Assembly (NCBI GenBank): GCA_964529265.1
Contig: CAZGVW010000038.1
Coordinates: forward strand, 1-23,721
Direction: 5' to 3'
Origin: CAZGVW01 sp964529265
Lineage (GTDB): Bacteria > Planctomycetota > Phycisphaerae > Phycisphaerales > UBA1924
DNA: 23,721 bases
Shown here one piece after another: positions 1-6,793 of this stretch. Every line of letters starts with the position of its first letter. Position 1 is the stretch's first letter. The notes below the pieces were generated by a model, which was not told the DNA's origin, did no database searches, and worked only from the letters and a program-made list of their open reading frames with translations. A program made the translations under genes and the position numbers.

Positions 1-36
1 CGGTTTCGATTCGCATTGGGGAAGTCCTTGGGGGAA

Positions 37-65
37 GGCAATAGGGAATAGGCAATAGGCAATAG
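37..65. repeat. 7-bp period short tandem repeat
   Basis: Four units of a GGCAATA/GGGAATA word follow each other with a 7-bp period. It lies in non-coding DNA and has no visible association with a gene start. Confidence 0.75.
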
Positions 66-377
66 CGGAGGGGAAGGCAGAGGGGAACGGGGGAGCGGTT
101 CAGGGGGTCGGGTGGTGTGGCATACTATGTACGGCAAGGTATGGTGGGTGGTTCCGGGGGAGTGGGGGATTTTTTGAAGGGGGAGACGGATCCCGGGTCG
201 GGGTTGGGGCGGGCTGTGTGGGCGCGGGGTTGTGGGTCATGGCGAGGGGATGATCGCATGGGGAACGGGCGCGCCAAGGGGGAAGGCTTGTGATGGTGGA
301 AGATTTCGGCGCAAAACATGTCACTGCGCGCGGAGTGACGTGGTTTGTGCGCGCAAAGAGTGTCAGTAGGGACAGGT

Positions 378-442
378 TGGAATGTGGAAGGTGGTAGCTG
401 GAATGTGGGCATACGGAATACGGGAGGCGGAATACGGGAGGC
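378..442. repeat. word-like tandem repeats
   Basis: TGGAATGTGG occurs at 378-387 and again at 399-408. GGAATACGGGAGGC occurs twice in exact tandem at 415-428 and 429-442. These simple purine-rich words lie in non-coding DNA. Confidence 0.75.
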
Positions 443-489
443 GGGGGGCTGGACGGGGCGTCGAGCGCCCAATGCGCATCTGGATCGTG

Positions 490-597
490 CGCCCCGCTGG
501 GGCGTGGGTTGGTGTGGGCGCAACCCAGGGGCTTGCTCGTCCGCCTACGGCAGACTCGCTGCGCCCCTGGCAACAGGCGCGCGCCCCTGCCGGGGCG
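490..597. repeat. cluster of three GC-rich hairpins
   Basis: There are three palindromes in about 110 bases. The first pairs CGCCCC (490-495) with GGGGCG (499-504) around a 3-base loop. The second is a long imperfect hairpin, with CCAGGGGC (525-532) pairing perfectly with GCCCCTGG (563-570) and GTCCGCC pairing inside with GGCAGAC except for one position. The third pairs CGCCCC (582-587) with GGGGCG (592-597). The nested structure resembles dispersed palindromic intergenic repeats (REP-like). Copy number elsewhere cannot be seen here. Confidence 0.6.
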
Positions 598-630
598 AAG
601 AATGCGGGCTCGGAGCACGAGTGATGCGCG

Positions 631-650
631 CTGACTCTCGCGTGAGTCAG
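631..650 (-). terminator. weak hairpin after the lipoprotein gene
   Basis: CTGACTC (631-637) pairs perfectly with GAGTCAG (644-650) around a 6-base loop, five bases beyond the stop of the minus-strand gene ending at 655. There is no T-tract on the minus strand, so it may only be an mRNA 3'-end stabiliser. Confidence 0.35.
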
Positions 651-654
651 GGCC

Positions 655-1269
655 TCACTGCCTCGTCAGGTTGTCTTCCCAGAGGATGCGCCAGGTGGCG
701 CCGTGGTCTTCGGAGATCCACATGGTGCGGGTCCAGTGGTTGGGGGCGGTGCGGACGGAGACCATTTTTGATTCGCGTGTGCGGTCGGGGGCGGTGTTGC
801 GCCAGGTGGAGCGGGCGCCGTCGGGGGAATCGAGTTGGCCTTCGATGGGTGTGAAGCGGCCGGGGCGGGAGGAGTTGGTGTAGTAGCGCACCCAGCGGTT
901 GAGGTCGGGGTTGAAGGATTGGATGGAGAAGCCGCGGTAGATGGATTCGGAGGCGCTGGCGCGGGAATCGGATACGCCGGGTGCAGGGGTGTGGCGGGCT
1001 TCGAGATGTTCGATCTGTCCGGCGCCGGCGAGGATGGGTTCGACGTGGACGGTGATTGGCGCGGTTGAGGAATCCGCGCCATCGCGCCGGAAGCCGCGCC
1101 AGTGGCCGAGTGTCCAATCGAGGGGAGAGGTGTGGGAGGCGGATGCGGCGGGGGTGGGGTGTGCTTCGGAGAGTGGGCGCGGGGGTGGGGAGGGGGCGCA
1201 GGCGGGGAGGAGTGATATCGCGACGACGAGGATGGTGGCGGCGCGGGCGCACAACGGAAGACCCCTCAC
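655..1269 (-). CDS. putative lipoprotein, DUF1579-like
   Basis: The product is about 204 aa. A short basic N-terminus leads into a hydrophobic stretch (AATILVVAISLLPAC) ending in a lipobox-like LPAC, so it is probably lipid-anchored in the envelope. The mature part starts with a Ser/Pro/Thr-rich linker and then WTLGHWRGF, followed by alternating beta-strand-like segments (MWISEDHGATWRILWEDN at the end). This recalls DUF1579 or lipocalin-like small beta-barrels, but the match is by eye and the function is unknown. I chose the GTG at 1269 because the frame upstream to 1500 only reads through the palindromic repeat block and gives repeated PLSPALFRGRGEGG peptides. A longer start inside the repeats cannot be excluded. 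It diverges from the gene at 1607. Confidence 0.65.
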   Translation of the reverse strand: MRGLPLCARAATILVVAISLLPACAPSPPPRPLSEAHPTPAASASHTSPLDWTLGHWRGFRRDGADSSTAPITVHVEPILAGAGQIEHLEARHTPAPGVSDSRASASESIYRGFSIQSFNPDLNRWVRYYTNSSRPGRFTPIEGQLDSPDGARSTWRNTAPDRTRESKMVSVRTAPNHWTRTMWISEDHGATWRILWEDNLTRQ

Positions 1270-1466
1270 CCCTCCCTCTCCCCGCCCCCGGAACAAAGCC
1301 GGGGAGAGGGGGAAAAGGCGCCGCGCGCTCACCCCTCCCTCTCCCCGCCCCCGGAACAAAGCCGGGGTGAGGGGGAAAGGGCGCCGCGCGCTCATCCCCC
1401 CCGCTCCCCGCCCCCGCCCCCGCCCCCGGAATAGAGCCGGGGAGAGGGGGTAAGGGCGCGGCGCGC
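1265..1466. repeat. three tandem copies of a CCCTCTCCCCG palindromic repeat
   Basis: A unit of about 64-70 bp is repeated three times. In copy 1, CCCTCTCCCCG (1274-1284) pairs perfectly over 11 bp with CGGGGAGAGGG (1300-1310). Copy 2 (1337-1347 with 1363-1373) has one mismatch. Copy 3 has an expanded C-rich left part and a GGAATAGAGC loop instead of GGAACAAAGC. The units are separated by a GGCGCCGCGCGCTCA-like spacer. The block lies directly upstream of the lipoprotein start and between two divergent genes. It belongs to the general class of dispersed intergenic palindromes. Confidence 0.8.
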
Positions 1467-1523
1467 TGGCGGCGGTTGGCTGGCGCGTGTTTTGGCGCAT
1501 TTGGGGCCTCCATTGGGCTGGTC

Positions 1524-1552
1524 TTCCGGGGGTTTGGGGGTGTTCCTACACT
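1524..1552 (+). promoter_or_regulatory. possible promoter for the 491-aa gene
   Basis: TTCCGG (1524-1529) is followed after 17 bases by TACACT (1547-1552), about 55 bases before the ATG at 1607. The -10-like box is fair and the -35-like box is weak. An element of the same form (TTCC, 17 bases, TACACT) lies before the sigma factor gene on the other strand at 6683-6655. Confidence 0.35.
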
Positions 1553-1606
1553 ACCGGCCCGTTTTTTCAGATTCGCCACCGTTTTTTGAGCCAATGGAGC
1601 GATCCC

Positions 1607-3082
1607 ATGCCCCCCGCCGCGAATGCTGCGCCTGCTGTTTCCGATTCTCCGCTGACCCAGTTCAACTGGCGGCCTCAGCCGGAGGCGGCGCGGGTGGTGG
1701 GCGAGTTGCTGGAGGGGTTTTTGGCGCGGTGTCCTGGCGCGGCGGAGTTGTGCAAGCGGATGAAGCACGACACGGGGACGCGGTTCCGGGACTGGGTGGA
1801 TTTCATCCAGTCGCCGCGGACGCCGGAGTTGCGCGCGAGGTTGACGGAGGTGGGGTTCACGCGGCGGGCGGTTCCGGGGGCGCCGGATTGCTTCATTCAC
1901 GAGGGGGCGATCTTCCCGGCGATCGTGCTGGATTCGGCGCCGGTGACGCGGGTGGGGATCAAGGTCGATTCGGTGGTGGATTTTCTTTCGGCGTGGCATA
2001 TCACGGATGAGCATCAGATCGACGGGGAGCCGCTGGCGGCGATGCGGAGGGCGCCGGCGTTCAGGACTGTGGGCGCGGAGTTGTGGGTGATCGAGCGGCA
2101 TGGGTATCGCGGGTTTGCGGAGCCGCGGCTGGACCCGGACATTCCGCTGGCGATTCTGCGGCATGGGGAGGCGTTCCGGCGGCGCACGCGCGACTGGGAT
2201 GACGACGACCTGGGGTATGACCACGTGCGGCACCTGGTGGATGCGGCGGTGGCGGACCTGGGGCCGGATTACGCGTGCGATTTGTTCTTCGCGGCGGAGC
2301 GCGAGTACTGGCAGCGCCGGAATCGTGCGGCGCAGGTGCAGAAGGCGCGGCAGGACAAGCTGGGGCTGGGGTGGGCGAATCACGATCACCACACGTATCG
2401 CTCGTCGCGGCGGTTCTTTGCGCGGCTGGTCGCAATTTTCGAGACGCTGGGGTTTCGTTGCCGCGAGCGGTTCTATGCGGGCCACGAGGCGGGTTGGGGC
2501 GCGCAGGTGCTGGAGCAGCCGAACACGGGGATCACGATTTTCGCGGATGTGGATCTCTCGCCGGAGGAGATCATGGGGGATTTTGCGCACGAGGGATTGA
2601 GTCCGTCGCGCGAACTGGGGACGGTGGGGCTGTGGTGCGGATTGCATGGTGAGGCGATGCTGCAGGCGGGGATGCATCACCTGGAGTGCACGTTCGATCA
2701 TGAATCGCTGAAGGATCAACTGGAGGCGGCGGCGATCAGGACGATGGATCCGTTCACGAACTTCGATCACCTGAAGCAGGCGTTCACGGAGGGTGAGCGG
2801 TGGGCGGTGTCGGAGCGGCGGTTGACGCGATTGATCGAGCAGGGATCGATCACACCGGCGCAGGCGCACTGGTTCCGGATGCAGGGCGGGGCGATCGGCT
2901 CGCATCTGGAGAATCTGGAGCGGAACGACGGGTACAAGGGATTCAATCAGCAGGGAGTGAGCGAGATCATTGCGAAGACTGATCCGCGGCGGCAGGCGCA
3001 GGAGAGCGCGGGAGGCGGCGCGAAGGCGGCGGTCGGCGCGAGCGCGGCGGGGGCTGCGTCACATGAACTGATCGGGGCGTGA
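1607..3082 (+). CDS. conserved-looking protein of unknown function (491 aa)
   Basis: I cannot assign a family with confidence. The protein is soluble-looking, with no signal peptide or membrane segment. Two stretches have the pattern of vicinal-oxygen-chelate (VOC) modules: residues 110-135 (VTRVGIKVDSVVDFLSAWHI) and residues 258-316, which run from a His cluster (NHDHHTY) through LVAIFETLGF to a strand ending IFADVDL. Another His-rich motif is GMHHLECTFDH at about 355-365. The last 30 residues are Ala/Gly-rich and probably disordered. A metal-dependent role is only an inference from the His/Glu pattern and VOC-like spacing. The ATG at 1607 was chosen over the longer frame because the upstream 40 codons cover the probable promoter. 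The nearby GGAGCG is a weak ribosome-binding site. Third codon positions are strongly G-biased. Confidence 0.7.
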   Translation: MPPAANAAPAVSDSPLTQFNWRPQPEAARVVGELLEGFLARCPGAAELCKRMKHDTGTRFRDWVDFIQSPRTPELRARLTEVGFTRRAVPGAPDCFIHEGAIFPAIVLDSAPVTRVGIKVDSVVDFLSAWHITDEHQIDGEPLAAMRRAPAFRTVGAELWVIERHGYRGFAEPRLDPDIPLAILRHGEAFRRRTRDWDDDDLGYDHVRHLVDAAVADLGPDYACDLFFAAEREYWQRRNRAAQVQKARQDKLGLGWANHDHHTYRSSRRFFARLVAIFETLGFRCRERFYAGHEAGWGAQVLEQPNTGITIFADVDLSPEEIMGDFAHEGLSPSRELGTVGLWCGLHGEAMLQAGMHHLECTFDHESLKDQLEAAAIRTMDPFTNFDHLKQAFTEGERWAVSERRLTRLIEQGSITPAQAHWFRMQGGAIGSHLENLERNDGYKGFNQQGVSEIIAKTDPRRQAQESAGGGAKAAVGASAAGAASHELIGA

Positions 3083-3092
3083 GGGCAGTTTT

Positions 3093-3128
3093 CGTGGTGC
3101 AGCGGCTCAGAGCAGCCGCTGCACCACG
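3093..3128. terminator. perfect 15-bp inverted repeat between convergent genes
   Basis: CGTGGTGCAGCGGCT (3093-3107) and its exact complement (3114-3128) enclose a 6-base loop. The element sits eleven bases after the stop at 3082 and 62 bases beyond the kinase stop at 3191, so it can fold in transcripts from both sides. Neither strand has a T-tract, so it is not a textbook intrinsic terminator; it may act with Rho or as a 3'-end stabiliser. Confidence 0.55.
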
Positions 3129-3190
3129 GCGCCCCAACCCGAGCCAGGATGCACCAACCTGCCAGGACGCACCGCGGGGTGCGCTCCGCG

Positions 3191-5968
3191 TCAGCCGGCG
3201 GTGGCGGAGACGGGTGGCGTGAAGGAGGCTTCGGCGGCGGCGCGGCGGACTTCGTCGAGGCGTTCGGCGGCGCCTTCGAGATCGCCTTCGTTTGCGGCGC
3301 GGAGGGCGCCGTCATCGCTGAGGGCGGTGTAGGCGTGGACGGCGCGTTCGAGCCACTTGCAGGACTCGGTGTAGTGTTGTGCGCGGGTCTGGGGGGTTGC
3401 GGCGGCTTCGGCGAGGTCGGCGCTGCGGTCGCCGGCGCTGCGGTAGGCGCGGGCGAGGCCGAGGCGGGCGACGACGTGCTCCGGGTTGATGCGGAGGAGG
3501 GCTTCGTGGGCGTCGATGGCGCGGAGCATCCAGCGCAGGGCTTCGGCGTCGCGATCGGCGGAGTCGTACGTATCGGAGATGGTGAGGGCGCAGGAGGCGA
3601 CATCGGCGAGGGCGGCGAGATCGGTGGGGTTCTGGTGGACGAGTTGCTCGGCGGTGTCGAGGGCGGCGCGATGGTGGCGCAGGGCTTCGTCGTACTCGCC
3701 CTTGAGCGTGAGGAACGTGCCGAGTCGGCGATCGAAGTGCGCGGCCATTGATCGGGCGCGGGCGTTGGCGGGATCGATGCGCTGAAGTTCGGAGATGAGG
3801 CGGCGGCCTTCGCGGTATTCGCGGAGCGCGCCATCGACGTCGCCCAGGTTGGTGTAGGACGGGTGGCCGAGGACTTCGCCGAGTTTGGAGTGGGCGATGA
3901 TGACGGTGAAGACGTGGCTGACGTCGGCGGGATTGGCGTCGGCGATGTCGGAATAGATGGCGAGGGCCTGGCGGTAGTGGTCGTGGGCGGATTGGGCGTC
4001 GCCGCGGGCCTCGGCGACGTCGCCGAGTTTTTCGAGGGTCACGGCGGTGTTGCGGCGGGTGACGGTGCGGGAGGGATCCTGGGACAGGACCGAGCGGTTG
4101 ACGGCGAGCGCTTCCTCGTACGCGGCGGCGGCTTCGTCGTAGTGGCCGCGCGATGACTCGACGATGCCGAGTTTGATGAGGATGACGGCGCGGTGGTGGA
4201 GGCGATCGAGCAGATCGTTCCCGGTGAGACCCTGGGTGACGGCGTAGTGTCGCTCGCTGGTGCGGTAGTGGTCGGAGGCGCCGGCGACATCGCCCTGGGA
4301 GCGGAGCATGTCGCCGATGAGCACATGGCTCTCCGCGACGGATTTGTGCGTCTCGGCGCTGTCGGGGCGCGCCGCGAGGACGCGTTCGCGGAGGGCGAGG
4401 GCCTTGCGGTGGCTCTCGATGGCCGCGGCGGTGTCGCCGAGGTCGTCGCCGACGAAGCTGCGCTGGAGCTGGCCGAGTTGTGAGTAGGACGAAGCGAGTT
4501 CGGCGAGGAGACCGGGCTCTTCGCCGGCTTCCGCGGCGAGGGAATCGAGGTAGGCGACGGCCTGAGTGACGATGGCGCGTCGGGCTTCGGTGGCGCCGGG
4601 GAGGTTGGCGAGATTCTGATCGACATCGGCGATGAGGGAGTTGGTGAGGGCGCGGAGGTCGCCGAAGCGGCGCTGGGCGCGATCGCGCTGGGCGGCGGTT
4701 TCCTGGGCCTGCCACGTGACGGCGACGAGGCCGGCGAGGAGGGCGAGGAAGACGGCAGCGGCTGCGGCGACGGGGACGCGGTTGCGGCGGAGGAAGCGCG
4801 AGGCGCGGTAGGAGAAGGTATCGGGCCGGGCGAGGACGGTGGCGTTGGCGAGGTGGCGGCGGACATCGTCGGCGAGGGCTTTGACGGAGTGGTAGCGGCG
4901 CTGCGGCTCCTTGCGCATGGCCATGAGGGCGATGTTGTCGAGGTCGCCGGCGAGTCGGCGGCCGAGGCGGCGGGCATGGCGCGGGTCGGCGCCGGGCGCG
5001 GTTGCGGCGGTGGCGACGGCGGTGCTGGGCGCGGGGGGAACGGTGTTGCGGATCTCGTGCTCGATGGAGGGCGAGGGATCGTCGCCGCTGCGGAAGGGTC
5101 GCACGCCGGTGAGGAGTTCATAGAGGATGACGCCGAGCGCGTAGACATCGGTGGACGTGGTGAGCGGGCCGCCCGTGATCTGCTCCGGCGCGGCGTAGGC
5201 GGGGGTGAAGGCGCGGCGATCGGTGCGCGTGACGGGGGCGGCGGGATCGGTGGAATCCGATTCGAGGAGGCGGGCGATGCCGAAATCGACGAGTTTCACG
5301 AGGCCGTCGCCGGTGACGAGGATGTTGCCGGGCTTGAGGTCGAGGTGGACGATGAGGTTGTTGTGCGCGGCCTGAACGGCGTCGCAGGCGCTGAGGAAGA
5401 GGGCGAGGCGCTCGTCAACGCTGAGATTGAGGCAGGCACAGTGCTGATCGATGGGGCGGCCGTCCACGTGCTCCATGACGATGTAGGGCGCGCCGTCATC
5501 GGTGACGCCGGCGTCGAGGAGCATGGCGATGTTGGGGTGCTGAAGGCGGGCAAGGACGCGGCGCTCGCGCTCGAAGCGGCGGAGGATCTCGGAGGTATCG
5601 AGCCACCAGTGGATGACCTTGATGGCGACTTGTTTCTCGAACTGGTCGTCGCGGCGGCGGGCGCGGTAGACGGCGCCCATGCCGCCGGCGCCGATGCGCT
5701 CGATGGCTTCGTACGCGCCGAAGCGGCGGCCGACGCCGGCGTCGGGCTGCCCGGGGAGATCGGCGAGCGCGGCGAGTCCGCCGGTGGCGGGCTCGGCCAG
5801 GAAGCGGCCGGCGCCGGCATGCGCGGTGAGCAGGGACGCGACTTCGCGTTTGAGCGCTTCGTCATCGGCGCAGGCGCGGTCGAGCGCGGCGGGGCGATCG
5901 GCGGGGGCGATCTCCAGCAGTTCGCTGAAGATCGATTCGACGCGGCGGAATCGCTGCTGGTCAGTCAT
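3191..5968 (-). CDS. membrane Ser/Thr protein kinase with C-terminal TPR repeats
   Basis: This is a 925-aa Hanks-type (PknB-like) kinase. After an N-terminal helical segment of about 80 residues, the kinase domain spans roughly 84-375. It has the Gly loop GAGGMG (93-98), VAIK with ATP-contacting K117, the catalytic loop HLDLKPGN (208-215, D210), DFG at 228-230 and the APE motif at 260-262. The HRD arginine is leucine (HLD), so it is a non-RD kinase. A single membrane helix follows at about 399-418. The remaining 500 residues are TPR-like helices (for example ALAVNRSVLSQDPS and LEKLGDVAEARGDAQSA) on the side opposite the kinase domain. Its start overlaps the sigma factor stop by 8 bases and has GGGAG before it, so the two are translationally coupled. 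The family phosphorylates Ser/Thr proteins; the substrate is unknown. Confidence 0.93.
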   Translation of the reverse strand: MTDQQRFRRVESIFSELLEIAPADRPAALDRACADDEALKREVASLLTAHAGAGRFLAEPATGGLAALADLPGQPDAGVGRRFGAYEAIERIGAGGMGAVYRARRRDDQFEKQVAIKVIHWWLDTSEILRRFERERRVLARLQHPNIAMLLDAGVTDDGAPYIVMEHVDGRPIDQHCACLNLSVDERLALFLSACDAVQAAHNNLIVHLDLKPGNILVTGDGLVKLVDFGIARLLESDSTDPAAPVTRTDRRAFTPAYAAPEQITGGPLTTSTDVYALGVILYELLTGVRPFRSGDDPSPSIEHEIRNTVPPAPSTAVATAATAPGADPRHARRLGRRLAGDLDNIALMAMRKEPQRRYHSVKALADDVRRHLANATVLARPDTFSYRASRFLRRNRVPVAAAAAVFLALLAGLVAVTWQAQETAAQRDRAQRRFGDLRALTNSLIADVDQNLANLPGATEARRAIVTQAVAYLDSLAAEAGEEPGLLAELASSYSQLGQLQRSFVGDDLGDTAAAIESHRKALALRERVLAARPDSAETHKSVAESHVLIGDMLRSQGDVAGASDHYRTSERHYAVTQGLTGNDLLDRLHHRAVILIKLGIVESSRGHYDEAAAAYEEALAVNRSVLSQDPSRTVTRRNTAVTLEKLGDVAEARGDAQSAHDHYRQALAIYSDIADANPADVSHVFTVIIAHSKLGEVLGHPSYTNLGDVDGALREYREGRRLISELQRIDPANARARSMAAHFDRRLGTFLTLKGEYDEALRHHRAALDTAEQLVHQNPTDLAALADVASCALTISDTYDSADRDAEALRWMLRAIDAHEALLRINPEHVVARLGLARAYRSAGDRSADLAEAAATPQTRAQHYTESCKWLERAVHAYTALSDDGALRAANEGDLEGAAERLDEVRRAAAEASFTPPVSATAG

Positions 5969-6548
5969 CGCCGCTCCCGGTGAGTTCGCGGAGGAGCCAG
6001 GCGCGGGCGAACTCCCAATCGCGCTTGATGGTGACGGGGGAGACTTCGAGAAGTTCGGCGGCCTGCTCGACGGTGAGGCCGGCGAAGAAGCGGAGTTCAA
6101 CGACGCGGACCTTGCGCTCATCGAGTGTCTCGAGGCGGGCGAGGGCGTCGTCGAGGGCGAGCATTTCGACGTCGCCGACGACATCGGTGTCGGCGAGGTC
6201 CTGGAGCGCGATGCGTTGCGGTTTCGAGGCGCCGCCGCGCTTCAGGCGCCCGCGGTCGCGGGCGTGGTTGACGAGGATGCGCCGCATGCAGGTGGCGGCG
6301 ACGGCGAAGAAGTGTGTGCGGTCCTGCCAGCGGACGCGGGTCTGATCGACGAGGCGCATGTAGGCCTCGTGGACGAGGGCGGTGGGCTGGAGGGTGTGGT
6401 CGCGGCGCTCCTGGCGCATATAGGCGTCGGCGAGGCGGCGGAGTTCTTCATAGACGAGGGGCAGGAGGTCGCCCGCCGCGGCGGGATCGCCGGCGCCGGC
6501 GCGGACCAGAAGCCGCGTCACTTCGTCCTGGGTCGGGGCCACGGCCAT
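5961..6548 (-). CDS. ECF-type RNA polymerase sigma factor (TIGR02999-like)
   Basis: This 195-aa sigma factor has region 2 at about 20-95 (LLPLVYEELRRLADAYMR, HTLQPTALVHEAYMRLVD, then WQDRTHFFAVAATCMRRILV) and region 4 at about 125-185 (RVVELRFFAGLTVEQAAEL, VSPVTIKRDWEFARAWL). The HTLQPTALVHEAY signature is characteristic of the planctomycete-enriched family usually encoded next to Ser/Thr kinases, as here. It should direct RNA polymerase to a dedicated promoter set, probably under control of the downstream kinase rather than a classical anti-sigma factor, because no anti-sigma gene lies next to it. The start at 6548 is the first Met before conserved sequence; the longer frame to 6749 is low complexity. 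No clear ribosome-binding site is visible. Confidence 0.92.
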   Translation of the reverse strand: MAVAPTQDEVTRLLVRAGAGDPAAAGDLLPLVYEELRRLADAYMRQERRDHTLQPTALVHEAYMRLVDQTRVRWQDRTHFFAVAATCMRRILVNHARDRGRLKRGGASKPQRIALQDLADTDVVGDVEMLALDDALARLETLDERKVRVVELRFFAGLTVEQAAELLEVSPVTIKRDWEFARAWLLRELTGSGDD

Positions 6549-6654
6549 CACGCGTCTCACGCTGGGGAAGAAAGAGAACACAAAACCTGGAAATGGATGA
6601 GACGGCCCGCGCCGGGGCGGTGCGTTTCGTCGTGAACGCCGCCCGTCCGGGGCC

Positions 6655-6683
6655 AGTGTACAGGCCCCCCCTGCGCGATGGAA
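6655..6683 (-). promoter_or_regulatory. possible promoter for the sigma/kinase operon
   Basis: Read on the minus strand, TTCCAT (6683-6678) is followed after 17 bases by TACACT (6660-6655), about 107 bases before the sigma factor ATG. The form matches the element at 1524-1552. Sequence support is modest. Confidence 0.35.
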
Positions 6684-6793
6684 CGGGAAACAGCCTGATT
6701 CGCAGGTGAAGCCGCGGCGTCCGAGGGGAGGGGCTTCTCCCCGAATCACACCGCGGCGTCGATCGACGGCGCCCTTGACCGGAGACCTGCATC

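Larger units (their letters stand above)
1..654. other. gene-free stretch with repeats
   Basis: I see no credible gene in this stretch. The open frames on both strands are low-complexity (Pro/Arg/Ser-rich or Gly/Arg-rich) and match no family I know. It contains a 7-bp period repeat, a pair of exact 14-bp repeats and a cluster of GC-rich hairpins, each listed separately. The plus strand is strongly G-rich. It is probably the intergenic DNA downstream of the lipoprotein gene that ends at 655, or the edge of a neighbouring gene lying outside the window. Confidence 0.6.

Noticed and set aside
1..654. Proline-rich 172-aa and 132-aa frames on the minus strand
   Set aside because: They run through hairpins and tandem repeats, have no domain or ribosome-binding site and look like chance frames in GC-rich DNA.
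1265..1466. CRISPR array
   Set aside because: The units are palindromic, repeat almost entirely without unique spacers of constant length, and no cas gene is present.
647..2905. 752-aa open frame on the minus strand
   Set aside because: It is Arg/Pro-rich without domains and lies opposite the better supported 491-aa gene and the lipoprotein gene; a product of G-biased codons on the other strand.
4853..5983. 376-aa open frame on the plus strand
   Set aside because: It is Gly/Ala/Glu-rich and antisense to the kinase domain, whose motifs are complete on the minus strand.
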